Shown here: positions 28,495 to 41,765 of the stretch, in pieces | How the letters are laid out: each line of letters starts with the position of its first letter | Numbering within the stretch: position 1 is the stretch's first letter | Assembly: GCA_030248195.1 (NCBI GenBank) | Contig: JASAND010023924.1 | Coordinates: 1-64,000 of the forward strand | DNA length: 64,000 bases | Source: Trissonchulus latispiculum | Taxonomy: Eukaryota; Nematoda; Enoplea; Enoplida; Ironidae | Reading direction: 5' to 3' | Notes under the pieces: model-generated | What the model was told of the DNA's origin: nothing | Database searches by the model: none | The model's input: only the letters and a program-made list of their open reading frames with translations | Translations under genes and position numbers: made by a program

Positions 28495-31400
28495 GTATTA
28501 GCTTGCTCCAGCACAGGTACAACAGCGACATAAAATGGTGGAACACTGGTTGCAGGATAAAAACGGAGACTGGGGCTGAGATACTTATTTCGATATAAGC
28601 TTGGACGCTTTGGAAAAGTAGGTGGAACGAATAAAATTACAGTTATTTCTATTCCACACTTCCGTTGAATGAAAAAGTCCCCTGGCACTCTTTACCCCTA
28701 GAATGCGCTGGAATATTGCAGTTTTTGTTATTTGAAGTTGTCAGCTATCCACAATGATTAAATATGCAGTAATGAATGACATTCAAGGAAAATTTCCATC
28801 TTGCTGTAAACATCAATTTTTTCGGCGCAACGCGTAGAGGTGCACGTTGGCCGTTCACCGAAAAGTTGTCTGGTTCGAGCTTAAATAAATTGAACTTCAA
28901 ATTTTCATTTGCCAATTTCTAGTCCGAATTGTGTCTGCTTCTATAAATAGTGGTAAAATTATTCAATAAATCAAAACTACTTAAAATTGAAAAAACTCTG
29001 GGGATTTATGTTGTGATTGATACTCTTTTAGATATGCCAAATCTATATTCTATCATCAGGTGATAACACTAACAACTACAGGTAACGAATCCGAAACACA
29101 GAACAGCTAACTAAACAGTTCAAAATCGCTACGAACCATTGTTCGTCCGATGTGGAATTTCGGCCAAAATAAAAATTTTCTCATACAGGACTAAACGTTT
29201 TATCAGCATGACTGATTGATTGATTGAGGTGAGCAAGCGATAATTCAGAGCTCCGATATAACTTGCTTTGAAGTTTGCCCTCAAAATATGGAAACCGATA
29301 CCTGCACCTTAAAGGTGCCAAAACACTCTAATAACTACAGGTTTCTTAAACATTTTCTACAGGAACTTCTACAAGAATACAAGTTTCTATAGTAGTTACT
29401 ACACAGCAAGTTTTACTATGGAGTATATGAACTAAGGCCGAAAGCACAAAAGTTACTTTTCTGGAATATACAAAAAGTCCCGCTAAGCATGAGTGAATAA
29501 TATAAACATTGACACTACTGGTCCAACCTAGTCAGACAAGAGACATAAAATTAAAACTAACTAATTAAATTATTTGGCTAATTGGAGTAATGGCCGAAGC
29601 CAACGCTTCTGCTCAATAGGACTGAAAATTCAAACAACGGTTAGAAATACATTGTATTTCACAATGTTGGGATTCCTTAACATGATAAATAACTTACAAG
29701 TATTCTACGAACGTTCTGCCAAATCCGCGGGAATAGAAACTTATGGAATTGGAGCCCGAGAAAGGGCCTCTAATTTCAGCCATGGTCAGAAGCAATTCAC
29801 AATCCTCTTCATCAAAGTCACAACAACTACGCTAGAATGGATCAATTTTTACATAATGAGCAGCAAACTCAATTTTCATCTCTGAAACGAAAGTAAAGCT
29901 TAAGATTGCTTAATGCTTGCACCTACACATGACTTGAATAAAACTGATGCTCAAAATAACTTTAAGATCTAATGTTTGTAACATTATAAATGACTGAAGC
30001 CGCAATGTTTGCCAGAACAATTGAAACTTTGGGGAGAGAGTTGGGTTCAGGGTTCAGGGGGTTCGCTAGCACGTGCTGGAAGAGAACTCGAGGGCGAAAG
30101 GTGGTGACTGGACTATGCACCAAAATGACTGGACTTCCAATCCAACCAGAACGGTCCAGCGCTGTTTGCCTAACCTTGGACCTGAAACTTGTGAGAGAAA
30201 TGTGCAGTGACTGAGATAGTTGATCATTTAGCTATCTAATTCACGAAGACTCAAAACAATGCTTGCATGCTCACTATCATTTGAATCCCAATTTTGAGAG
30301 CAAGTAATGTCAGTATAATATTCTGTAATTGGCAATGTAATTCCATCCACCGCGGCAAGGTTTTGATATAAGCCGAAACCGCATGCCAAAAACCACAGTG
30401 TCTTTTCTGAAAATAGGCTGCATAAATTATGATTTGGTATGTAGTTTTTAGAAAATTATTCAGAGTTTACAGAAGATACAGACGGCCGGACAGAGAAGGA
30501 CAGTAAGTATATACCAGGTCACTAACTTACAGTAAAACAAACATCTATACAGACAGAAAACTAATTTACATATTTCAGTAATGACTGCAATCCTTACATC
30601 AACACGGCGTCCGATTCTGGGGGGTCTACCCCGACCTCGGCAAAGGGTTTACCGCTGGAGAATTCCAAAACTTTTGAGGGTCCGCCCCGAAATTAGTAAA
30701 AATTGCGAATTTTTGACATTTTCGACAAAAAATTAAAAAATGACAATGTTTAGCGATTTTTAAGAAATTTTTTGAACAAATCGCTAACATTTGCTAAAAA
30801 TACGAATTTTTGGCAAAAATCGCTGAGGAGTCTACCCTTTTTTCCTTTTTGAACCAGAGGGTCTGCCCTTTTTCCTTTCGCGTAGGGAATCAACCCGTTT
30901 TTCGTCGGTCTGAGGGGCCTGCACCCCTCCATTCACCCCCACGTTATCCTATGACTGCAGTGATCAAGGATTTCTCTCCATTTTATATACTTTTCGCAGA
31001 TATGAATATGCAAGTTAGGTTGAAGAGACGAGGAGACGAAAATATGTTAGTCTTTCACGACAATACAGAAGACGAAATTTCTTCTGGTTTTTGAGGCCTA
31101 CTAAAAACGAGCCAGAGAATTATTACATTACATTACATTACATTGCTTGCTGTTCTCACAAAAATTTGATAACTTTGCAGGTGAAGCCCTCGCAAAGTGC
31201 ACTCATGCGCTGCGCGCACGAGTTCCCTTCACTCGGAGCTTCGCCTACTAGTATTCATACAAAAGAGAGAGCAATACGGGCAGTGATAGAACTTACACTT
31301 GTACTGCACAGTACTCAGAAAGCTTTCCACAAAACTAAGGACGGTTTGTGGAAATGCCAATGCTACAACTTACACATGTCGATGAAACTAATATATGTTT

Positions 31401-34231
31401 TATTCATGTAAAGTTTATAGTTTTGTTAAATACCAGCTATTCTGTGACTTTTGACTTTGGCAAACATTGAATTATTTCGTCACTCTCGTGTGGTCCACTA
31501 GTCAGAACGAAATCAGCTATATAAGCAGGTGTTAACTGCTAATTAGTCAGTTGTTGTAGTTTTCTTCTGTACGTGTTGGTGCCCATTATTTATAATTATG
31601 GTATGCCATTCATTACTGTATGCCCAGCCAACACCCCCTATTACTTGGTAAAATTTGTAAGCTCTGTTGTGTCACTTTTGGTGATAGTTAGGGTTTAGAT
31701 TTATTAGTTAGGTAGGTATTGAAATTAGCGAAAAATACTTGAGATAGACCTGCAATCGCTTAGCCTCCCGATTTCTAGCCTATCCATCGGACAATAGGCT
31801 AAGAATTAATATTTGGCGACCGTTTCACGACTTTTGTCCGATTTTGAAAATTTCGAAAATTTCGACAATTTTCATTTATAAATTTCTCGCTTAATTTTGA
31901 GAGTTGAGAAATAAAACATATCTTTAGAAACTACAGTATATAGGCTTTCTTTTATAATAGGTTTGATTGAGTTTTGCAGGTTTTTCTAAAATCAAATGAT
32001 GGAATTACGAAACACTAGCTAAGTGACTGGCTTATATTTGTTTCCTTGATTTTCTACGAGTAATGAGCTACCAACTGCGTGATTTAGAAAATTCCTTTTC
32101 GCACATCTTAATGTAGTATAGACAGTAGCGGAGGACGCTACTGCCTCTCCTCCAATTTTCTTTCATGAAACAGTTCGTGATTTTTACCTTAAAAACTCCC
32201 AAAATTCCTTAAACTTCCACTAAAAACATTTTAATATCGTTATTTTTTCATTTACTGGAGTGTCTGGTATTTGTGTTGTGTTTTTGGGTGCGAAAACATA
32301 TATTTATAATGTAGTGCAATCTTCGTGGTTAACTTTCACGAAAATATCAAAATTATCCATTTCTTTAAAAAACTGTAAAGATAACATTACATGGAATTGT
32401 CTTTATAATTGGCTTGTCGGTGATTGAACGCCAAAATTTACTTGTATCAATTTGTATTTCGCAATCCCGTCTCCCACTTGTAATCATCAGTCACCCCACC
32501 TTCAGTTAGAAAATTTTGTCTTGCCGAATGGTTGCCCATCAAAAAACTGGGGATCCCATTTTCTACGTCGTTTTTGGGTGTTAGTCGTTCCTGCTCACTT
32601 GTTGGGATTCCCAACCCCACTTTTGTTCCTAACCAATTTTCTAACCCTATCATTTCCCCTTTCCTTTCCCCTGTGCTCAATTTTCCTTTTATTACCCATT
32701 TTTCCTTTTTTCCACACTATTGTTCTGTTTGCCTCCTCTCCCCGATTATTCTTATTGGTAGTCAGTAAGTTACTGCGTTTGTATTTTACTTGTTTCTATT
32801 CTTTAATTGCCGTAAAATGCTATTGTCTAATAAATCGTTAGTGGCCTAACCTAATTTTATTTAATTTTCTCTTATTGATGAGCTAATCCTAATTTCTAGG
32901 TAAACGCTCTGGGGTTAGCCCGGAGTACTTCTAACAAGCGCGCCCGTAAACCAATCTCCCCCTTTCAATCAGGCGCCAGTCGGTCCGGCGTCCCTCAAAA
33001 AATTTACACTCCCCCAAACCTGACGAGGACTGCCCGGGGTTAAAAGAGAGCCGCCTGGACAAAAATCTCGAGGGCAGTCAGGGCTTGTGTTACATTGCGC
33101 CAGTCCTCACGTAATTTGTGGTGGTGCTGTGGTTCAACTCCCTGACCTCACATATTACATTAGTTTTATGAGGACCTGGCGCTTGCAGACAAGTGAAAAC
33201 CAAGCTGAAATTTGCAAAATCTTTCACTTTCATCGTGCGCAATCCCCGCTTCAAAACCCATACTTCAGTTCTTCAGATTTGGCGTATTTTTGAGAGTTGA
33301 GTATTTACTGCATTGTTATGATTGTACTGCAGTCATATGAAATATTTAGATGACCTCAACATGTTTGCTTCGGAAGTCTAACTTTTAACGGAAGTTTAAC
33401 GTTACTGCACGAAGTTCCAGCCCTAGAAATGGAAGCAATTCAAAGCATGTCCACAACTACCCCCATAGTCTTCCTGCAATGCTTGAAAATGTAGCTTTGC
33501 CAAAGTATGACTAACTTTTTCTAGCGATTGTGAGGAATACACTCTTTAAACTGGAGACCTGTTTTAAAACCCACTTACACAAGAATAATCAAGGACCTTA
33601 TTAGGTGGTGTCGTCGCCTATTTCGTTTAACTAAAGAAGTCGGGGTGGCTGCACCAGAGAAAAATAGTTATTTAAAGCTCAGGCAGCGGAACAGCAAAGC
33701 CATATGGGGAAATTTATAACTTCTTTATAATTTATGACGATGCAGAGTTGCTTAAAGGTGCATCGAATTGAATAATTGGCTTCACGCGAAAAGTTTAGAT
33801 AACACATAATAAAATCAAAAAATAGCATTTACAAAACTGGAATATAGAGTGAAACATTTCGAAAGAGTCAGCTATAAGCACAGCGTCTCTGTAAAGATGA
33901 TTCAGCCACTAACCTAAAAATTGTATATACATAAAAAACATGGACAAGCCAAACTGAGAGAGGTTATAAGAGAAGTTTGAATATATTCCCTTCCCAAATT
34001 CATGTCCCACCCTCCCTGACTATATCTTGCATTTCAGTACTATTATAAACGCTGAAGCCTTAAACTATGGAACCATGAAATAAAAATTTTAAATTAGGCC
34101 TTTAAATAATTTTTTGAAGATTAAAATTTGCTTTACTTGATGAAGAACTCGTGTCAAGTTAAATCTTCAAAAATTATTTTATTTTTCAAAATTGTCCATG
34201 CAGTGTGACTGGTCGATTCTCAGCTGTGAAA
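28495..34231. other. 5.7 kb without a recognised gene
   Basis: The stretch is AT-rich. It contains a lone CCTGCACCTTAAAGGTGC at about 29301, like a TTAA-element end. A repeat-like block at 30617-30955 has G/C-rich borders and AT-rich GCGATTTTT motifs, similar in style to 39945-40325. Also present are a short (ATTAC)n run at 31119-31147, pyrimidine-rich DNA at 32440-32800, and a GC-richer block at 32890-33090. Frames of about 100 aa at 29574 and 31091 are not protein-like. Confidence 0.4.
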
Positions 34232-34955
34232 TTACACTCCCTCTCGTCGCTGCAGACCAGCTTGGTCCGGAAACAAGGGACATTTTCCTTCGGTGGCAAG
34301 GTAGTGAAGGTCACGCTTACGGCCTTGGATCCAGGGGCCACGTATTGTTCTCCGGATTGTTGCTGCTGCTGCGGTTTGCATGTCGACTGATGAGGCCATC
34401 TGGCTCATCTGGCCACCTACTCTCGCCAATTGGTCTGCTTCTTCGTTCGGCTGAATCCCGCAGTGTGCAGGAATCCACTGGATCGTGACGTGTATCTTCC
34501 TTTGAGTTGTGAGCTCTGTAATTTTGCGCCAGATCTCTGTTAGCAGTTTGCTGCCCCGGTTGGCGGGGCTCATGGCTAACTTCTGGACAGCGCTTTTGCA
34601 ATTGGTTAAAAGAGCCAGCCGGTTTTGAGTCCGTTTTCTGCAAGAACTCTGTCCAGTCGATATATCTGTAATTCTGTGCGGAAACTGGAGCAAATGGTTC
34701 CCGCAGGTTTGCTTAGGCGAATAGTGACAGGAACTCAATCGATTCAATTGGCGTGCTGCAAACGCAGCCTCCAGCTTCTTGATGTTGGATTTGGCGGCAT
34801 ATGGAAGCCAGGGGTCACCACAGTAGTCCACCAGGGATCGTAGGCAGCTGATGTAAACCAATCGGAGGGCACTTTGGCCACATCCCCATCTTTTCCCGCA
34901 GAGGACCGATAGAATTTGGCGTCGTTTCTTCAGCCTAGCGCCGACGTTGAGAATG
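34232..34955 (-). pseudogene. Non-LTR retrotransposon (LINE) fragment: end of reverse transcriptase and RNase H
   Basis: The minus strand reads a 3' reverse-transcriptase thumb region (near 34955-34780: KRWGCGQSALRLVYISCLRS, VDYCGDPWLPYAAKSNIKKL). After a degraded part comes an RNase H domain with LLTNCKSAVQKL, ITELTTQRKIHVTIQWIPAH and GIQPNEEADQLARVGG. The order and the IPAHCGI..NEEAD.LA signature are typical of Jockey/I/R1-type LINEs with RNase H. Catalytic Asp positions in the first half are eroded and the upstream domains are missing, so it is a dead 5'-truncated copy. Confidence 0.8.
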
Positions 34956-37206
34956 TGTTATAGTTTATATAACTAAACAGGGGAATTAACTGACCAGTTT
35001 AAGGCGACAGGGCCGACAAACAACATAGCGGATTTGACCACCTGGTCTGAACAGGTTTGTGAACAACACTACTGGAAACTGCATGTGAATGGGAATACAA
35101 ACACCCAACACTACCTACTGACGAATAATATAGACAACAGTCCGTAGCCTTGCCTTGACCAAGTTAGACGAGCTTAGTGCTAGATTTGTTGGCTGGTTCA
35201 GCAGACACCGACACCCCGCAACATCTAAATGATTGGTGCTTACGAATCTTGATTTGTTTGCAAAGTATCTAAAAGAATCTACAGCTAGGGATGGATCTTG
35301 AGAGATATCGGTGGAAAGAATCGTCCAAACAACATTCACCCAGTTTTTGTTAGTTCTCTGATACCTGAAAATTCTGGTCCCAGTCCAACCTCGTCGACTT
35401 AGATTGCAAAACCGACATTCTACCGATTAGCCCACTGGACACAATAGAAAATGTTTATATTCTAAATTCGAATCCAAACTGTAGCATTTTAGAGGACAGT
35501 AGGACATGCTGATAATTTGTTCTTTGATAAACGAATAACCAAACTAGGATCTAACAATAAGCCTACCTTTGATAGAAACCGCAACAGACAGATATCGAAT
35601 TGGTTGAAATTACTGTATTTAAGCAACCTAAAATTGCAGCATATTGCCTTAATGCGTCTCTTCATTTTAATCCAAGAAGCCGATGCATAATTGAAAAGTA
35701 TATTTTTATGGTAAGTGTAAATATAATAATATATAATGATAATGTGTAAAATTGCCCAAAATTGGTAAGGCCACCAAATTTGCTGGATGTCCAGCAATAC
35801 TAAGCTTCAATTCCATCCTCTGAATTTTAACGATGTTTCAAATCCCCCTAGCGCCAAAAATGTTATTGTAGTGAGTCAAGGTATGACACAAAAATAATCG
35901 TCTGGTTTGAGTGTTGTAACGGTGTTAATACGTAAGATTAGGTACTAGCCCAGCTATACCGGTTGATTTAGGAGACGGCTAGTGCCGACAGCTGGACAGC
36001 TGTCGAAACCAGTTTCGTGGTAATCGTTCATATTGTGAATGATCGGGAAGGCTAACTTCCGCAACCTCAAGCATATGCAAGCTTTGTACTCGTTGTCAAC
36101 TGCATCGTTTATGTTATGAAAACGCAGGCAAATATGGTTGCATCTGCATGAAACGTTTTTTATTCAGTTGGAACGTTTGAGTCTCACAGACCTCTCAGTG
36201 TTAGCCTATTGGTGGAACACATTGTACTTAGGTATAATATTGTAGATTAAATTGTGACGTCTTTTAATCCTATCCTTTTATACCGCAATTTTAATTTAGG
36301 TAGGCACAGGTCGCATTCAGTAGTACCAATAGTAGATCGTAGCAACTTTTTCACGATTGTGAATGCACGTCAGACCACTTATACTCTAAATCTGTAGAGG
36401 CTTGAGTAGATGGATAGGGATACGTGGATACGCATTACGTCGTTGGTGTCACTGTGCTAGTTGTAGCAATTAAACACCGTACTCTCAAATTCAAATAGTA
36501 GAGGTGCTCCTCTGGTTGTTATTAATCTATAAAGTGAATTATTATACCGCTGCCCATTTTAAACAGAAGTTGTAAGTGGAGTCTTTACTTTCAGTTATTA
36601 GCTCGAATTTTTAAATCGGTGATGATACAGTTACCTTGAACCATACTATTGTTTGCATTCAACGCAATAAGTTCGTTTTTTCTGATTTGTGGCAATAGCA
36701 CCATACCTTCTGAATGTTCATCTCAAGGTTCAATTCCCTCAACATCTTCTTCGGAGGACCCTTATCTGTAATATGCTTAAACGAATGTCATTCCGTTAGC
36801 TTCAGTAAGGTATCATTCTTGGGTATGCATTTATACCAATCTCCCTAACAAACCGTAGCTAATAAGCATTCTAATTGTGCTATTAACTTAAATTAAATTA
36901 ACGAATTAAATTCTAATTCTTCAACAACCAGCCAAATTATGAGCACGGCGCCAATAGCTTTGTGCCCACCAAATTTAGCTTTCCGTACTTTCCTACAGCA
37001 TGCTTTAACAGCTAAGCTGACTTAATAATGAAATATTTGCAATCTCTCCATCGATAGCATACTAAAATTTAGCGTTCTATGGCATTCGAATTGCGATCAA
37101 TCAAAAATAATCTTACACGACCAGAAAATCCAGAGCTCTGAAAAGAAGCAGCATTTGGGCAGAACCTCCACTTTCTTCAGTAACGAACCAGGATTCTTTG
37201 CTAACA
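34956..37206. other. No gene seen
   Basis: AT-rich sequence with a short inverted motif CAGCTGGACAGCTG at about 35991. No coding or repeat family was recognised. Confidence 0.35.
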
Positions 37207-37968
37207 ATGCACTCTTCATACGTCTGCTTTGTTCTGTTGGTATTGTGCGCCGCAGCTGGTAAACTGGTCTTTGCAGAATTTGTTTTTTGTTTTTCATTCT
37301 CGGCACTTCTTGTTTCATGAATCAAAACAATTTGTATTAAACTGCATTTAATTTTCACATGAGACAATCAATTAGAAAATTTGGTTGACTTAAATGACAC
37401 CACCGCTAAACAAGAACAAGTTTGATCAGTAAGATTAACTTCAGTGCTTATTCAGCGAGTAGTAGGTTTGTTTAAATTTGATTAATGCTTTTGGAGGTAT
37501 ACTTTATTGGGGTAGAGCCGCCACCATGTCAGAAAGGGACGTGGCTTGTGTGAATATTATAAATCAAAAGCCTTTTCCAACAGCAAACTTGAAGCATATT
37601 TTCAAACCTACAACTTGTTGTAACTGTCATATTTCATATCATGTAAACATCAAATCAGAGACTACAAGTATTCTTTCACACGGATCTATTCAGTTTAACT
37701 ATGTCATCAATATTAAGTTGTTAAGTGTTTTGTTTTAGCTATTGATGCCTATGGCAGAGTAGGTGGAGGCGGTCGTTGCTCCTTTGACAGTGACTGCTAT
37801 AGTGGGAAATGTCATTTCAGTAGATGTTCCAGAGAAAGCCTGGCCTACCCTGGAAAGGTTGGAGGTGGCGGTCGCTGTAGTTTTGACAGTGACTGTGCAA
37901 GCGGTAGATGCTACTTTTCCAAATGTGAAGTAGAAGCATTCGGAGGATGTCGTCATGGCCGCTGTTGA
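37207..37968 (+). CDS. CRP3: secreted cysteine-rich peptide gene, two exons (37207-37258, 37739-37968)
   Basis: Exon 1 is 52 nt and encodes a signal peptide (MHSSYVCFVLLVLCAAA), ending CTG|GTAAAC. Exon 2 follows TGTTTTAG and is in phase 1, giving 93 aa. The mature peptide has two full modules, CSFDSDCYSGKCHFSRC and CSFDSDCASGRCYFSKC, each preceded by a GGGGR glycine run, then a short tail with CRHGRC. AATAAA is near 38001. The DNA around exon 1 is similar to 62577-62720, where another 52-nt signal exon occurs. The intron is only 480 bp and free of recognised transposons. Function is unknown; the likely role is a secreted defence or signalling peptide. Confidence 0.75.
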
Positions 37969-40625
37969 ATACTGTGAAAACTACGCTATGTTCTATCTAA
38001 AAATAAATACGGATGTTTCATCAAATATGCAGTTGAATCAATAAACATAACTAAAGCAGTGTTGATAATTTGTTTTTTTAAATGACGCAACAGAAAATGT
38101 CGAAATTTAATTTGTCCTTAGTCATTTTTGAGCAACGTAGTTTATTGAAAGCGTAACAGTGCATCAACAGTTGAAGGAGTGACTTAGACTTCCCCTTATG
38201 TTCAAAGTGCTGACAACGCAAGCTCTGACAGTTATAACCTAGCAAACCTAAACCGGAACTAAAATGAATTTTGTGGAGTCTTAAGTTATAGACAGGGCTA
38301 ACCAGAGAGGGTCCAAGTTTGTGGGTGGATATTGTCAGAAGAGTTCCTCATTTGGACGGGACTTCAAGACAGACGAAAATTGGATGGATCTGAACGGCTG
38401 TTGGCGACGCCTTTTGCCGACCCCCCACTCAACAGGGACCATTTCTGGAAATAAGCTGTAACTGACCGTAGTACCTCCGCTACCCTCTACCAACCTGAGA
38501 GAGGGTCTATGCAGTCCTATTGGCTGTTGACTCGCCTACCAAACCATCCTTACACCACCCCACCCCCCCCCCCCCCCAGCGGGGGAGCATTCGCTTATTG
38601 TGGTCGGAGCACCGTTTGGCAATGCGAAACACACGAGCCCTCTAGTGGTTCACTCTTCTTACATATCCAGAGTTATGAACTCTTGGTGTCACTGCTTAAG
38701 GAATTCATTGTTTGAGCCACAGTTTCGGTTAACACCAAACCTGCACTCCATATCCCAGATCGGTGTGTGTCCCCAAACCTGTTAAGGCTCCTGTTCTAAA
38801 TACAATAAAGAAATATGAAAGTTGCTGAAACCTGCTATGGCTGTATGCAAAGTCAAAGGCAGCAAAAAACTGATGTCAGGCTGTAAAATTTCATATATCG
38901 CTTCATGCTGTTCAGCAAGAAAGAGGCAGGGGCCACTGCATACAAAAAAGACTCGGAGACAGCACTCACTAGAACTGAATCTGGTTATTAAACCTTGTCG
39001 GTTTTAAGTAGAAATCTTGATGATGAAGAAAAGTGATATTAACTCAATTTCTGGGACCTTTAAGTTATGTACTTGATCCAAAAGGTAAAAAATATGATAT
39101 TATTCAGATATTTACATTTTGAAATTCTTTCCCTTGACATTGATGCAGATTCCGCAAAAGCAGCTGGTTTTATTCTGCATTTTGGAAACAACGAAACTGC
39201 AGAGAAAAGCCAAATTTTAACTTTCGAAAGAGGTATTCGAGGTTCTTTTTGGTATTTTCTTGTCATACGCGCTTAAAACAGGCTATAAGGATCCAACAGG
39301 GGAGCGGATCCACTTATCCCAAGGCGGGTTGAGTATGGAATTTAGGATTCTGAAGACAACCCAAATTTTAGATAATCCAACATCTCCCCAGGAACATCCC
39401 CAGCCTAGGGTCCGAAATGCGAGAAAATTTTGAAGTGTGGATCCTAAGAGGAGATTCAACATAGCATCTCATGGGTACTCTGTGACGGGCATAGTAACCA
39501 AATAAAACCTCCAAAACGTCACAGAATCTTTAATTCATTTGAAATTTGGAAGTTCATTCTAACGTTTTTGTAAGATTTTGTAATCATCTGATAATGATTG
39601 TTAGCTTTCTTTATTGCATTCGTTATTGGTCAATTCTGGAGAAAAGGGTTTTTACATAGTTTATAGTTTATAGTGTATATACTTCATTAAATTCTTTCTC
39701 ATTTTCTTTATGGATGTCCAGATTTAACCCTTTCCAGCAAGACATTCCCGGTAACAACGGTGCTCAATTGATGAAGTTTGTAGGTATCTTCTTCGTTGAA
39801 AGGGTACGAAATAGCTGCGTTCACCGATGACACCAGTTTGCACTACATGTAACCAGTTTAGTCCAGTATAGTTAAAAACACAAGTACATATACATTACGC
39901 GTAACAGTAAAGTCATTACTTTCCTTTATTAGCAATCATACCTGAACGGGAGGTCAAATTTCATTGACCCTTGTGGAAGCAAATTTGGGTACCCCTTGTG
40001 AGAGCGATTTTTCTTAGGGGTACTTTTGACAGCGATTTTTAAGCTATTTTTTCCTATTTTTAGCAAAAACTAGCGATTTTTAAGCTAAAACACATTTTTT
40101 GGACGTTTTTTAGCTAAAAATGGTAATTTTAAGTAAAAAAAGTCCGGCGCAGCCGGAAAATTTTTGGAAATTTTAGTCGTAAAACCTATTTTTTGGGCAA
40201 TTTTCTGACCCCTTGTGGCCAATTTTCTTACCCCTTGTGAGAGCAATTTCTGGACCCCTTGTGAGCGACTTCGCCGAGGGGGGGGGAAATTTCCCCCCCC
40301 CCATTCCCCCCCCTTGTCCACCTGTGTTAGCAATTCCATCGAGTTCCTACCGATGATTAATGTGATAGTCTGTAGAACTCAAATTTCGCAGACAGGTATC
40401 AACTATCATAAATTCACTGTATATCCCGATTTGAAGCCTATTTTTGGAAAATTTTACCGCTTTCCCACTGCTACCACAACAAATTGTTCAAACGTTTAAA
40501 GCGTTCTGGCTGCGATTAATCAAACTACATTATCAAACCACTAAAAGTTGAACATTTTACTTCTGCGCTTAAAATTGCCCGTTGCTGCACTACTCTTGGT
40601 TCTGTTGGTTAGGATTTCCAGCAAA
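37969..40625. other. No gene; C run and AT-rich repeat-like block
   Basis: A C run lies at 38553-38578. A block at 39945-40325 repeats GCGATTTTTAAGC-like motifs and CCCCTTGTGAG, ending in G and C runs. No gene was accepted. Confidence 0.4.
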
Positions 40626-41765
40626 ATGGGTAGCTGCCGCGTCACTTACGCATTGCTCTTCTTGTTTGCTCCAATTGGTAAAGACTAACACAGTATTGAA
40701 ATTTTAGTTTGATTTTAACAACACCTAACAAAAAATCAAATTGGCTGAAGATCATGTTCATCATCACTGATGATGGGTAATAAGTGCGTAACTCTCTGCT
40801 CGCAAAGACGATTTTTAATTTCTTTAACTCGTTTTATTTGAGCGTGAGAATGCTTCTAGCAGGGCACCTACAGCCAAAGGAAGTCGCCATTTCTTTTGTC
40901 AATGACTGTCAAACTGTCGATCAGAAATAAATACAAGAGACTAGTGTCTACAGTTTCGCAGTACAGGATAAACATCACATATTACTCCGGCCTAAATTTT
41001 TAGCTTGACTCAAAATCACTGCTCAGCTATCAACAAATTGACGCAGCTATAAACACACCTATAAGTAACAATCTAAGTAATTGTGAAAGCTAATAGCTTC
41101 AACCAAATGTTAAGCAGCTCACAACACGTCTATTCGTGTTAATATACAAATACACACCCGAACCGCTTCCTTTTTGTAAACTATTAGATTGTAAACTAAA
41201 TTATTACTGAGTAATTTTGCTAACAAATGAATGAATGAATGCTACTTCAATGTCACAGTAAACTTCAATTTTAGGACTTGACGCATTTTTTGCTGTTGGC
41301 ATCGGCGGACCATGTAACTCTGACGGTGACTGTAGCACTGGTAAATGTCAGTTCATGAAGTGTACTGCGGAAAGTGTGCCTTTTCCGATGAAAGTTGCAG
41401 ACGGTGGCTACTGTAATTTTGACAGTGAATGCCTCAGTGGTAGCTGTCAGGCGATGAAGTGCGCCACAAAAAGTTTCGATAGTGGGGTAAAAGTTGGAAG
41501 CGGTGGCTACTGTAAAGTTGATAGCGATTGTTACAGTGGGAAATGCTTTCTGATGAGATGCGCTCAGGAAAGTCACATTGTTCCGGGTACCGTTGAGGTC
41601 GGTGAACGATGCAACTTTGACACTGACTGCAAAAGTGGCAGTTGTCAAATGATGAAGTGCGTGACACAAAGTGGCATTTTGGGGAAATATGAAGTTGGAC
41701 GTCTTTGCACTTCGGATAGCGACTGCGCCAGCAACAATTGCTACATGCAACGTTGTGCAGTATAA
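40626..41765 (+). CDS. CRP4: secreted five-module cysteine-rich protein, two exons (40626-40677, 41275-41765)
   Basis: Exon 1 is 52 nt, with a signal peptide (MGSCRVTYALLFLFAPI) and donor TTG|GTAAAG. Exon 2 starts after TCAATTTTAG, phase 1. The joined frame has 181 codons including stop. The mature protein is a string of five C-x5-C-x4-C-x4-C modules: CNSDGDCSTGKCQFMKC, CNFDSECLSGSCQAMKC, CKVDSDCYSGKCFLMRC, CNFDTDCKSGSCQMMKC and CTSDSDCASNNCYMQRC. They are separated by 15-16-residue linkers with VGxGGY/VGER motifs. It is the longest family member and shows the repeat unit most cleanly. All 20 Cys are kept. Confidence 0.78.

Noticed and set aside
29294..29320. CCTGCACCTTAAAGGTGC as a further TTAA-element end
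   Set aside because: Only one end is visible and no matching partner was found nearby; kept as a note in the region entry.
32452..32841. 129-aa hydrophobic frame in pyrimidine-rich DNA
   Set aside because: Leu/Phe/Pro/Ser content is a by-product of CT-rich sequence; no signal exon or domain.
41271..41750. Long minus-strand frames opposite the CRP exons (also 9205-9516, 25294-25641, 37735-37956)
   Set aside because: They are the antisense of repeated Cys/Gly/Ser codons; the plus strand has the signal exon, splice sites and cysteine spacing.
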